Source of the DNA: an alpha proteobacterium BAL199
GTDB taxonomy: Bacteria > Pseudomonadota > Alphaproteobacteria > Thalassobaculales > Thalassobaculaceae
DNA length: 64,000 bases
Direction: 5' to 3'
NCBI GenBank assembly: GCA_000171835.1
Contig: ABHC01000005.1
Coordinates: forward strand, 62,001 to 126,000
Made by a program: the position numbers and the translations under genes. The first letter of the stretch is position 1, and each line of letters starts with the position of its first letter. The notes under the pieces are model-generated. The model was not told the DNA's origin. It did no database searches and worked only from the letters and a program-made list of their open reading frames with translations. This document shows, in pieces, positions 54,921-63,730 of the stretch.

Positions 54921-56348
54921 TCAATCCGCCGACACCGCCTCGGTCAGCCGTCCCAACCAACCGTCGATGCTGCGCGCATCGGCGAGTGCCTTGCCCTCAT
55001 CGAATAGTCGTTGGAGCGTTTCGGCCGGAGCACGACCCCCTGCCCGTTGCAGGCAATCGTTCCATTTGGCCCGCAACTGGCTGTCGGTCAGCGGATCCTG
55101 CCGCGAGCCAGGCAGCGCGGTGATCGTTCGCGACACGCTGCTGCCCGATGCCGATGCCGGCGTCAGAGTCACAGTGACCGGTGCCGCGCCCACGTCCGCT
55201 CCGTGTTTCGAGGGCGTGTCATCCTCGACTACCGTCACATCCGCCAACCGGGTCTGTGCCTCAGGCCGCAGGACGGCCTCATCTGTGAAGCTCTTCAGGT
55301 CGATGCGCCCATCGGCCAATCCGGCGACCACGGCATAGGGTGCACTGAACAGCGCGTTCAGGCCCGACGTCGGCCGCGGGTGGATCAGCGGCTTGGTACC
55401 GCCGTTCGGCATCTGGACCAGCGCCGACTTGACGTCGGCCAGCGTCATACCGGTCTCGCGCCGCAGCGCCAGGGTCGCCTCGATGATCTTGTGCAACAGG
55501 TAGCAGCACGGATAGCGCTTCTGCTCGAAGCCCGGCTCCGCAACCGCGAACGGCGCTCCCAGCGCCAGTCCATCCGGCCAGACGTCAATCTCGCCACCGG
55601 AAAACGCGTTCAGGAACCCCTCGCCATCGAACGCCTCGGACGTGCCTTCGATGCCGGCTGCCGCCAGGCGCGCCGCCTTCTGGCCGTTGGACGCCGCGAT
55701 ACCGACGTGCAGCGACTTGACCATCGAGCCGAAATTGGTGCGCAGCCCAGATGCCAGGCTGGCGGCGATGGCAAGGGCGTGTGCGGTCTGCCTGCGATCG
55801 AGACCCATGATCCGGGCACATGCTGCGGCGGCACCGATCGTGCCGAGGGTGGCAGTCGCGTGAAAGCCGAGCGTATAGTGACGGAACCCCATTGCCTGTC
55901 CCAGGCGGATCAGCACCTCGGTACCGACGGCGAACGCCTCCAGCAGCGCACGGCCGGATGTACGCTCGCGCGACGCCGTTGCCAGCAGCGCTGACAGGAC
56001 CGGCGCGCTGGGATGACACACCGCCAGCATGCTGACATCGTCATAGTCCAGCACGTGGCTCGCCATCCCGATCAGCAAGGCCGCATCGTCGGCGCGATGG
56101 CGGTTCCCCGACCAGAATGACGCCACGCCACCTGGACCGGTGTGGGATTCCAAGGTTCCCATCAAAGCCCGGACTCCCGGTTCAGCACCACCCGCCAGCG
56201 TCACCGCCAGGGTGTCCAGGACGATCGGTGTCGCCTGTTTCAGAACAGCGCCATCAACCGCCGTGCTCACCACGAACGACGCAAGCCGCTCGGTTGTCGG
56301 CAACTCGGCCTGGACTGGATTTGTTCGGGTCAACGAGGTGACGGACAT
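54921..56348 (-). CDS. MmgE/PrpD family protein
   Basis: 475 residues. The family includes 2-methylcitrate dehydratase, cis-aconitate decarboxylase and many uncharacterised hydro-lyases. Visible family segments are VLDTLAVTLAGGAEPG, GMASHVLDYDDVSM, GFHATATLGTIGAAAACA, KSLHVGIAASNGQKAA and KRYPCCYLLHKIIEA. No other methylcitrate-cycle gene is present, so the methylcitrate assignment is not supported. It is divergent from the gntR gene across two operator-like sites, and its 3' end is 21 bp from the esterase stop. Confidence 0.9.
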   Translation of the reverse strand: MSVTSLTRTNPVQAELPTTERLASFVVSTAVDGAVLKQATPIVLDTLAVTLAGGAEPGVRALMGTLESHTGPGGVASFWSGNRHRADDAALLIGMASHVLDYDDVSMLAVCHPSAPVLSALLATASRERTSGRALLEAFAVGTEVLIRLGQAMGFRHYTLGFHATATLGTIGAAAACARIMGLDRRQTAHALAIAASLASGLRTNFGSMVKSLHVGIAASNGQKAARLAAAGIEGTSEAFDGEGFLNAFSGGEIDVWPDGLALGAPFAVAEPGFEQKRYPCCYLLHKIIEATLALRRETGMTLADVKSALVQMPNGGTKPLIHPRPTSGLNALFSAPYAVVAGLADGRIDLKSFTDEAVLRPEAQTRLADVTVVEDDTPSKHGADVGAAPVTVTLTPASASGSSVSRTITALPGSRQDPLTDSQLRAKWNDCLQRAGGRAPAETLQRLFDEGKALADARSIDGWLGRLTEAVSAD

Positions 56349-56370
56349 GAGGCCTCCAATTGGCAGCTGC

Positions 56371-56399
56371 TTCGAACAAAACTAGCATATTTGTTCGAA
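56371..56399. promoter_or_regulatory. Inverted pair of putative GntR operators
   Basis: TTCGAACAAA, nine bases, then TTTGTTCGAA: a perfect 10-bp inverted repeat between the divergent mmgE/prpD and gntR genes. It sits 23 bp upstream of the mmgE/prpD start codon, where binding would block transcription. The location fits autoregulation by the adjacent GntR protein. Confidence 0.75.
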
Positions 56400-56500
56400 T
56401 TTAATAACGAGAACCGTAGACAGAGCGGCGGCACACTTTGCGCGGCCCGCCGATTGGCTTATCCTGCATTGTCCCACGAACTTCGCAGGCATCGAACTCA

Positions 56501-57238
56501 ATGACCGATGGGCCGGCTTCGACCTCGCGGCATGGCGACCTTGCGGAGCTTCTGACGGATGAGATCCGATCGGGTCGGTTCCCCGTCGGCACGCGCTTCC
56601 CGACCGAAATGGAACTGCAGGACCGCTTCAGGGTCGGCCGCCATACCATCCGCGAGGCCCTGAAGCTGCTGGCCGAACAGGGCATGCTGGGCCGTCGGCG
56701 CAAGACCGGCACGGTCGTCCTGGCCGATCGTCCAGTGGCGCCGTACGTGCACAGCCTGCGCGACCTGAAGGGACTGCTCGATTTCGCGCAGAACACCCGC
56801 CTCGACATCCGGCACGAAGGCTTCGTGTCGATCGTGGACAGCACGATCGGCGGGTTCTCCGACCTGCCGGGCAGGCGCTGGTACCGGGTTGCCGGCGTGC
56901 GTTCGACCAGATCCGACGGCAAGCCGTTGTGCTGGTCGGAAGTCCTGGTGCCGGAGTTGTTCAAGCCGGAGCGGGACGCCATCCACTCCGGTAGCGATGC
57001 AATCTACGAAGTGGTTCTGGCCCGGAACGCCTTGAAGCTGGACTATGTCGAGCAGGCAATCTCGGCAACCGATCTTCCCGGCGAGTACGCAACCTTGCTG
57101 GCCGCCGAGGCGGAGAATGCGGCCCTGATGGTGAGCCGCCGCTACGTCGCCCACACCGGTGCCACCTTCGAGGTCTCGCTGAACCTGTATCCGGCCAGCC
57201 GCTACTCGGTCAGGAGCGTGATCCGCCAGCGGGTCTAA
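56501..57238 (+). CDS. GntR-family transcriptional regulator with UTRA domain
   Basis: 245 residues from the ATG at MTDGPASTSRHGD; the frame is open 63 bp further. The winged helix (about 10-75) shows IRSGRFPVGTRFPTEMELQD and VGRHTIREALKLLAEQGML. The UTRA effector-binding domain (about 90-240) includes WYRVAGVR, AIYEVVLA and ALMVSRRYVAHTGATFEVS. It probably represses the mmgE/prpD gene, itself, and the monooxygenase/esterase pair through TTTGTTCGAA sites. The inducer is unknown. Confidence 0.92.
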   Translation: MTDGPASTSRHGDLAELLTDEIRSGRFPVGTRFPTEMELQDRFRVGRHTIREALKLLAEQGMLGRRRKTGTVVLADRPVAPYVHSLRDLKGLLDFAQNTRLDIRHEGFVSIVDSTIGGFSDLPGRRWYRVAGVRSTRSDGKPLCWSEVLVPELFKPERDAIHSGSDAIYEVVLARNALKLDYVEQAISATDLPGEYATLLAAEAENAALMVSRRYVAHTGATFEVSLNLYPASRYSVRSVIRQRV

Positions 57239-57275
57239 TCCGTCGGCCCATGCTCCGGCAGCGCGCCGGCCCGGC

Positions 57276-58985
57276 TCATGCCAGGTCCCGCAGCCCCCCA
57301 CGGTCGGTGACAACGATCCGGCTGATGTTGTCTTCGGACGGATCCGGTTCGGGGATTGCCGGATCGAGGGTTCGGGCGAACCCGATCACGGCCTCGCTGA
57401 TCTCGGACCCGCTCAAGTCACGCGCGTCATACCCGAAGGAATTCAGCAACCGACGTTCCCGCATCCGCCCCAGCGCAGCATACGAAGCTCGGTCAATCAC
57501 CGGCTGTCGATCCGCCAGCGCCTCGATAGGCTTCAGCACCGTCCAGTTGCCCCTGCCCCATGGCAACAGATCAAACGGGTACCAATTCAGGAACAAGCAG
57601 GGTGTGCCGTACAGCAAGGGCACCAGCGACAAACCTGAGCTGGAGCCGATGTGGAACGCCGCCATCGCCGGCAACAGAACATCCAGTTCCGGGGATTTCA
57701 GCGCAGAGATCGCGTAGTCAACGATGCCATCGGTCACCGGCAACGGCGTCATGGTCCGGTCGCCCAGACGAATGACCCGATAGCCTTGTTCGACCAACTC
57801 CTTCAGCGCCGGCAGGTACTCGACGACATTGGCATTGCGCAGATCATGGCGCTCGTTGACCCGATATCCCGCTTCCCGGCAGTGCACCGTGACGATCCGG
57901 TCGTCCGGGGTGATGCCGGTGGCATCGAAGAATTGCACCAGAGCCGGATGCAACGATGACGGTCGATCGAGGATCGCGCCCCGCGCATTCCCGGCCCGGT
58001 CCGCCACAACCCCGCAGGCCTCGAAATAGTCGACGAAACGGCCATCGGCCCATTCCAGATTCTGGCTGGAATGGTTGTCGGCGAACACCGAACCGGGTTC
58101 GACAACCTCAAGGTTCCGGGACAGGCCCAACATCTGATCCCAGAGGAACCGATTGGCGATCCGGCCGCGCCAGACTTTTACGCTGTTGAAATCGAAGACC
58201 TGCAGATCCTGGCCTTTGATCAGATACGCAAGCACCACCATGTGCCCGATCGCGAACGTCCATTGATCGGTGACACCGCGCACCTCCGCGCCGTAGACCG
58301 TCTTGCGCATCCAGCGTGTATAGGCCGAAACGTTCTGGCCGATCTGCGCAGCCTCGGCGAGGTATCCGGCGTCGGACAGGATGGCGCGAATGTACTGCTT
58401 GCCGACCATGATCTCGAAGGCCTCCCGCGCCGTGGACGGGATGGTCTCTTCCGACAGCAGCGAGATCGCCTTCTCGAAGTGCCCCTGCATATCCGCGAAT
58501 CGATACGGCGTGGCGGTGATCTTGGGGATGTCGAGTCGGGCATTGACCATCATCGACACCGCCACGAACGGAACGATCAGCCGGTCCGAGAGCCCACCGG
58601 AATTCGCCAAGCGGCTCAACTCCTTGCCACCGATGGCGCGGGTCGCCCCGATTGCCTTGCGGAGTGCGTCGCCGTCGGGCTGGGTCGTAAGCGTTGCCAG
58701 CCGGCAGAACCAACGGAAAATCGTCCGATTGTCGGTCAGCGCACGAATGCCGTCCGCCCAACCATCCTCGCTCGCCGGCTCGTCAATCAACTGGCGTCGA
58801 ACCGCGCTGCACAGCACGCTGTCGCTTATCGTCACCGGCAAACCGCTCCTTGTCTCCACGCCCGACCGAGTCCGTCGTGCACGCGGTTCCAGCATACCGA
58901 CAATAGGCATATCGATGTCACACGGCGTTGCACGGCCGAGCAAGCAGGGTGGCAAACCGTGAGCGTCAACCGCCAGCCGGAACAT
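57276..58985 (-). CDS. Glycosyltransferase-like protein, TIGR04372 type
   Basis: 569 residues; later starts (58910, 58895) are possible because the first 50 residues look non-conserved. The C-terminal half carries the TIGR04372-type pattern: DDRIVTVHCREAGYR near 358, NVVEYLPALKELVEQGYRVIRLGD, a MTPLP stretch, DYAISALKSPELDVLLPAM and IGSSSGLSLVPLLYG. The N-terminal half is helical and of unknown function. Members occur in surface-polysaccharide loci, but no such genes surround this one. Confidence 0.75.
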   Translation of the reverse strand: MFRLAVDAHGLPPCLLGRATPCDIDMPIVGMLEPRARRTRSGVETRSGLPVTISDSVLCSAVRRQLIDEPASEDGWADGIRALTDNRTIFRWFCRLATLTTQPDGDALRKAIGATRAIGGKELSRLANSGGLSDRLIVPFVAVSMMVNARLDIPKITATPYRFADMQGHFEKAISLLSEETIPSTAREAFEIMVGKQYIRAILSDAGYLAEAAQIGQNVSAYTRWMRKTVYGAEVRGVTDQWTFAIGHMVVLAYLIKGQDLQVFDFNSVKVWRGRIANRFLWDQMLGLSRNLEVVEPGSVFADNHSSQNLEWADGRFVDYFEACGVVADRAGNARGAILDRPSSLHPALVQFFDATGITPDDRIVTVHCREAGYRVNERHDLRNANVVEYLPALKELVEQGYRVIRLGDRTMTPLPVTDGIVDYAISALKSPELDVLLPAMAAFHIGSSSGLSLVPLLYGTPCLFLNWYPFDLLPWGRGNWTVLKPIEALADRQPVIDRASYAALGRMRERRLLNSFGYDARDLSGSEISEAVIGFARTLDPAIPEPDPSEDNISRIVVTDRGGLRDLA

Positions 58986-59059
58986 CCAACCGAGCGTTCA
59001 AATCAGCACTCCGGTCGATCGTCCCGCTGATGATTCGACCGTAAACGATGCGTTAACAA

Positions 59060-60093
59060 ATGCCTCTCTATGCTCCGCACGTTATTTTCCAAGGGGCCAG
59101 AGTGATCAATTCAAGCCATTCGGTGTCCCGGACTCAGTCCGACCTGTTCAATCTCGTCGATCAGCCGGCCGATCCGTCTTTAGCTCGCGCGGCGCGGCTT
59201 GCTGCCCGCACATTCAAGACTCAGTACGCGGCATTTCTTCTGGATCTGGGTGATCGTTTCTATGTCGCTGCCCATCACAACCTGGATCACCGCTTTGTCG
59301 ACAAGCACTCCGCGATTTGCTCGCTGGTTGTCGAAGAGCAGCGGGCCATCACGGTTCATGACCTGTCGAAGCATCCAAGGTTCCGCGTCCATCCGATGGT
59401 GTCACAGGGGCCCGAACTGAGATTCTACGGCGGAGTACCGGTGTTTGGCCCGTCGCGACAGGTGGTCGGAGTGCTGTGCGTCGTCGACCCGGGCGCTCGC
59501 GACATGGCAGCCGACGATCTGGAACTGTTGGTCGAATATGGAATGTTTATTGAAGAAGCCCTGCAGCATCGTTGGCTGACGATCCGTGACGCGCTGACCG
59601 GTCTCTACAGCCGCCGGTACTTCGACGAGCAGGCATTCACGGAATTGCGGCGAGCGGCCCGGCATGGCGAGGAAATCAGCTTCGCCATGGTCGACCTGGA
59701 TAGCTTCAGAAGTCTGAACGACCATCACGGCGACGGCCATGGAGACATGGTGCTCCAGCAGGTCTCCCAGATTCTGGCTCAACGCTTCCGACGTCCCGGT
59801 GATCTCGTGTGCCGGTACGGCGGTGAGGAGTTTGCCATCGTCCTTCCCGGCACCCCGCCGGAGCAGGCCGTCCGGCTGCTCGATGCCGCCCTGGCTTCGC
59901 TCGCGAGCACGCCATGGCTCATGACCTTGGGGAGCACGGGGTCGTCACGTTCAGCGCCGGGGTTTCGGGATACACTCCAGCCGCCGATCCACCATCGGAC
60001 CAACTGCCAGTTGTCATGAAGCAAGCCGAGTTGGCTCTCCACGCCGCGAAATCGTCGGGCCGAAATCGCGTCCTTCAGGATGCCTGCTGCTGA
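59060..60093 (+). pseudogene. GAF-GGDEF diguanylate cyclase with a frameshift near the 3' end
   Basis: The first frame (to 60019) gives a GAF-like sensor domain (about 35-170) and a GGDEF domain with RYGGEEF near 252-258 and an RxxD inhibitory site (RPGD) five residues before it. After about residue 285 the product becomes unrelated (Ser/Arg/Pro-rich). In a different frame, starting near 59914, the normal GGDEF ending appears: HGVVTFSAGVSGYTP, MKQAELALHAAKSSGRNRV, stopping at TGA 60091. A single missing base around 59910-59930 explains this. The protein made would keep the active-site loop but lose the last helices. A sequencing error is an alternative. Confidence 0.8.
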
Positions 60094-60227
60094 GCTCAGG
60101 TCTCATTGATTGGAGCCATGGGATAGCCGCGGCAGCGATGCCCGCCGCCGCGAGCGCATCCCGCCGTCAGAGGCCGTTATGGATGTCATGGATCGTCCGG
60201 CACACTTTGCCGCTCGCGTCGAATCCC

Positions 60228-60713
60228 CTACGATCCGATCTGGTGATGCGCCTCGAATACCTTGGTTTCCTGCGGCGCTCCGCCATTCGTCGTAGCATGT
60301 TCAACGAAGGTCGGCAGGCCTGCGGGGATGATGGTGTCTGAGCGCGCAACCCCCAAAAAGATATGCTTTGACGTCGAATGGTCGACCGAGAACCAGCACG
60401 GGTCGTCAAACGTGCCCGCATAGACGCCGACCGCATCGGGAAACCGCTCAAAGCTCAGCCAGAGCTTGGTGCCACAGTCTCCGCAAAAGTGGACGTGAAC
60501 CACCTTTCCGGATCCTCCGGAAACCTGATCGAACGTCTTGGGCGAGCCGGTCAGCAGGACGAAGTCATCATTGCCGAAGATCGGCTCAACCATGTAGGCC
60601 GAACCCGTGGCCTTTTGACAGAACCTGCAGTGACAAACCGTGACCCGGCTCGGCTTCGCGAGAGTTGCGTAACGAATGCCGCCACAAAGACATCCACCTT
60701 CGTTTCTCGTCAT
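60228..60713 (-). CDS. GFA-family zinc protein (Gfa-like, CENP-V/GFA domain)
   Basis: 161 residues from the ATG giving MTRNEGGCLCGGIRY. Zinc-binding Cys motifs are complete: CLCGG, CHCRFCQKATG and HFCGDCGTKLW. The superfamily is named for glutathione-dependent formaldehyde-activating enzyme, but most members, including this one, have no assigned reaction. A longer upstream frame is not supported. Confidence 0.88.
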   Translation of the reverse strand: MTRNEGGCLCGGIRYATLAKPSRVTVCHCRFCQKATGSAYMVEPIFGNDDFVLLTGSPKTFDQVSGGSGKVVHVHFCGDCGTKLWLSFERFPDAVGVYAGTFDDPCWFSVDHSTSKHIFLGVARSDTIIPAGLPTFVEHATTNGGAPQETKVFEAHHQIGS

Positions 60714-60968
60714 CGGTTGTCGTCCTTTGTGTTGGTGCCCGCCCGGAGGAGACGACATCCCGGAGGGATTGCCAAGCGCACGGCAGGACCTGCGGGCACC
60801 AGTCTCGGCGGTATAGCAGATCGCAACTCTTGTGATCGTCGCTGCACCTGATGTTGGAAGGGTGGCGCGTTGCACATTGGGCCTGGACGCCGCCGCCGCG
60901 GCTTGTGACCATCCGATTGGTCCAACCCTTCACCCAATTCGGTATCGAACGGGAAAGGCAGCCACGCT

Positions 60969-61733
60969 ATGGCACGAGTCCTGGTTATTGTCCCATTCCC
61001 GATGGACGCGGAGAATCTCGGCAAACGAAAAGCCCAGCTCCGCTCGGTCAAGCTGGGGCCGGATATCGCATTCGACTTCAAAGCCGTCGGCATCGCCCCA
61101 GCCAACTACGTCAGCCAGCAGGACGCGCTGCTTGCCGACATCGGCATTCTTGAGGCGGGCCAAAAGGCGCAAGCCGACGGATACGACGCCGTGTGCATCG
61201 ATACGGTCAGCGATTCCGGCGTATCCGCCCTGCGCTCGGTCTTGCACATTCCCGTCATCGGGCCCGGCCGCCACGCCATGTTGACCGCCCTCATGCTGGG
61301 CGAGCGGTTCTCGATCGTCTGCATGTGGGATCGCTGGCGCCCGCTCTACACCAGGACCTTGGCCGAGTTGGGGCTTGAAAGCCGCTGCGCTTCGATCCGG
61401 TCGGCCGATCTCCAGCCGAACAATCAGGAACTGTTGGGCGGACGCGAGGACGAGGTGTTTCCGGTTCTCCTGGAGGTCGCGACGCGGTGTGTCGAACAGG
61501 ACCGTGCCGACGTCATCATCCTAGGCTCCACGACCATGCACGAGGCCCACGCCTACCTGGCCGAGCGCTTGCCGGTCCCGGTCATCAATCCCGGCCCCTT
61601 GTCCTATCGTTTGGCCGATACCGCGATCCGGCTGCGGTTGAGTCATTCCAAGAGCACCTACCCGACGCCGCTGACGCCACGAACCGACGCGATCGCCGCG
61701 ATGGGCGCATCGGCCCTGGCGAGCGAGGGTTAG
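60969..61733 (+). CDS. Asp/Glu/hydantoin racemase superfamily protein (first of a tandem pair)
   Basis: 254 residues. The two-domain fold is recognisable from ARVLVIVPFP, AVCIDTVSDSGVSALRSVLHIPVIGPG and VIILGSTTMHEAHAYLAERLPVPVINPG. The two positions that hold catalytic Cys in hydantoin and aspartate racemases appear to be Thr (DTVSDSG) and Ser (LGSTTM). Classical two-base racemisation is therefore unlikely and the reaction is unknown. It lies 3 bp before a paralog. Confidence 0.8.
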   Translation: MARVLVIVPFPMDAENLGKRKAQLRSVKLGPDIAFDFKAVGIAPANYVSQQDALLADIGILEAGQKAQADGYDAVCIDTVSDSGVSALRSVLHIPVIGPGRHAMLTALMLGERFSIVCMWDRWRPLYTRTLAELGLESRCASIRSADLQPNNQELLGGREDEVFPVLLEVATRCVEQDRADVIILGSTTMHEAHAYLAERLPVPVINPGPLSYRLADTAIRLRLSHSKSTYPTPLTPRTDAIAAMGASALASEG

Positions 61734-61736
61734 ATC

Positions 61737-62504
61737 ATGCCAAAGGTTCTCGTCATCAACCCGTTCCCGCTCGACGAAGCAGGAGTCGCGCGCCGTGCCG
61801 CGCAAACCGGGCACGTGACCCTCGACCCCGACACCGAACTGGTGTTCCGGCCGGTGAAGTTCAGTTCGATTTCGTTCATGAGCCCGCACGACTGGCTGCT
61901 GATGGATCTCGGAATTTACGAAGCCGGCCTGACGGCGGAGCGCGAGGGCTTCGACGCGGTCGTCATCGACACCATGAGCGACAGCGGCATGGCCGCGTTG
62001 CGATCGGTCCTGTCCATTCCAGTCATCGGCCCCGGCAAGGCGTCGATGCTCTACGCCATGACGCTGGGCGCGAAGTTCTCCGTTCTGGCGCAGTGGAAGC
62101 CGGCGCTGCCGCGTTACCGCAAGGTCATCCGCGAGTACGGCTTTGAGCGCCAATGCGCGTCCGTACGATCGTTCGACGTGGAACCCGACTTCGTGAATCT
62201 GACGGAAGGCAAGGAAGATGCGACCTTTCCAACCATGCTGCAGGTCGCAATGCAGTGCGTGGAACAGGACGGAGCGGACGTGATCTGCCTGGGCTCCACC
62301 ACCATGCATCAGGCCGCCGAGTATCTGGCAGAGCGTTTGCCGGTGCCTTTGGTAAATCCCGGACCGCTCAGCTACAAGCTGGCGGAGACGCTGCTTGGGC
62401 TCGGGCTGACCCACAGCCGCAAAGCCTACCCTGCGCCGATGGTCCGAAAGGACACACTGGTTCATGACCTCGTCAGAGCCGGCGCCACCAGTCACGACGG
62501 ATGA
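61737..62504 (+). CDS. Asp/Glu/hydantoin racemase superfamily protein (second of a tandem pair)
   Basis: 255 residues, clearly paralogous to the preceding gene: PKVLVINPFPLDE, VVIDTMSDSGMAALRSVLSIPVIGPG, CLGSTTMHQAAEYLAERLPVPLVNPG and the tail LGLTHSRKAYPAPM. It has the same Cys-to-Thr and Cys-to-Ser replacements. Tight spacing suggests co-translation and perhaps a heteromeric enzyme. The start is the ATG 3 bp after the upstream stop. Confidence 0.82.
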   Translation: MPKVLVINPFPLDEAGVARRAAQTGHVTLDPDTELVFRPVKFSSISFMSPHDWLLMDLGIYEAGLTAEREGFDAVVIDTMSDSGMAALRSVLSIPVIGPGKASMLYAMTLGAKFSVLAQWKPALPRYRKVIREYGFERQCASVRSFDVEPDFVNLTEGKEDATFPTMLQVAMQCVEQDGADVICLGSTTMHQAAEYLAERLPVPLVNPGPLSYKLAETLLGLGLTHSRKAYPAPMVRKDTLVHDLVRAGATSHDG

Positions 62505-62682
62505 TCCGGCAACCCTCAACCAAATGCGATCGGTGCACTGTCGCAGGCCAAAACACCGGAAACCGAACCGCAAACCGTCGATCGGGCTGGAGCCACTCCA
62601 GGTCGCGACCACGCCGACGTGACGCCGCGGCCGATTGAGGCTTTCTGCCACGCGGGCCATTCACGCGGTGGAACCGGGATAG

Positions 62683-63261
62683 CTAGTCCTTGCCGTAGTA
62701 GCCGATGATGTCGCCGTCGGTCGTCACCCCAAGTCCGTTCAGGCAGCGGTTGACGTAATTGAAGTAGCCGATGATCTGGTTGGCTTCCAGAATCTCACCG
62801 TCATCGAGCCCAGCGTCGCGCAAGGCATCCACGTCCGCTTTCTCCATCCTGCCCGGCGCAAGCGTCAGCTTGCTGGCATACCGCAGCAGGGCAAGCTCGC
62901 GGCCATCGAACACATCCTCGGGTCGTCCGGCGTGGAGGGCAGCTTCGATCCGATCGGCACGAGCGTTGTCCGCAATCAGATGGCGAGCGTTCGCCCAGTG
63001 ATTGGCGAGGGAATACGGGCAGTCATTCAGGATCGAAACGTAAGAAGAAATCGTTTCCTGAAACCAGGTCGGCAGCGTGTTCGCCCCGTCATGCAGTGCG
63101 GCGCGATACAAGACAACATGGCCGCGCATGGTGCTTGGGCGCAGCGAATGGACCCGCATTACGTTGTCCACGGTGCCGTGCGGCGTGCGGGCAAGATTGA
63201 GGACGTCGAGCAAAGCTTCGTCAGCCTCGTCATCGGGTATCATCCTGATCCATGCCGCCAT
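62683..63261 (-). CDS. Peroxidase-related protein, carboxymuconolactone decarboxylase/AhpD superfamily
   Basis: 192 residues. The layout matches peroxidase-related CMD-family enzymes: an N-terminal MAAWIRMIPDDEADEALLDV, the core SILNDCPYSLANHWANARHL and a C-terminal FNYVNRCLNGLGVT. The CPYSLANH motif has one Cys and a His but lacks the second Cys of the AhpD CxxC pair, so disulfide peroxidase activity is doubtful. It is transcribed toward the racemase pair and diverges from the ABC transporter gene. Confidence 0.82.
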   Translation of the reverse strand: MAAWIRMIPDDEADEALLDVLNLARTPHGTVDNVMRVHSLRPSTMRGHVVLYRAALHDGANTLPTWFQETISSYVSILNDCPYSLANHWANARHLIADNARADRIEAALHAGRPEDVFDGRELALLRYASKLTLAPGRMEKADVDALRDAGLDDGEILEANQIIGYFNYVNRCLNGLGVTTDGDIIGYYGKD

Positions 63262-63730
63262 CTCGATTACCCTTCCGTTCTTGTCGCTGTCAGATCCTCA
63301 CGGTCGATGCCGTCCAACGCTAGGTGCAACTATTATCGCCGTGCGGTCTCGCTGACGAACGCGCCGAACGAAGGTCGCTTTCTCCGAGCATCACAAGGCA
63401 ATAATAACAATTGGTTACAGGGCATTGACATTACCTGGACACACGTCAGGCGTGTTAACGCGGCAAGGCCAATCTGAACCATCGGTCGACGCGAACTCTC
63501 CCGCAACTCACCGCCGAAGACTTCCCGGTGCGATGATCGCAGTCCTCGAAGAAAAGCATTGACTCACTTGCCCTAACCAAACTGAAAATATCTGACAACA
63601 TCGTCATTGGCGAAGAGGGTTACCCGAAAAAATCGGACGCCGAGGGCTCACGGAAGGGGGTCGTTCCAGATCGAGTTTCTGGATCTTGGTGGCAGCCTGA
63701 CCGCCGTTATTACAGCAACGGGAGACGAGT
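63262..63730. other. Intergenic region between divergent genes, no gene seen
   Basis: 469 bp, more AT-rich than its surroundings, between the CMD-family gene and the ABC substrate-binding protein gene. I find no convincing ORF. A TTGACT at 63559 could be a -35 element, but no good -10 stands at the right distance. A Shine-Dalgarno GGGAGA precedes the downstream ATG. Confidence 0.5.

Noticed and set aside
54921-56348. Assignment as methylcitrate dehydratase prpD
   Set aside because: There is no prpB, prpC or propionate gene nearby, and the family is broad; only the family name is supportable.
61521-62660. 379-codon minus-strand frame across both racemase-like genes
   Set aside because: It is antisense to two well-conserved paralogs with tight spacing and no motif of its own.
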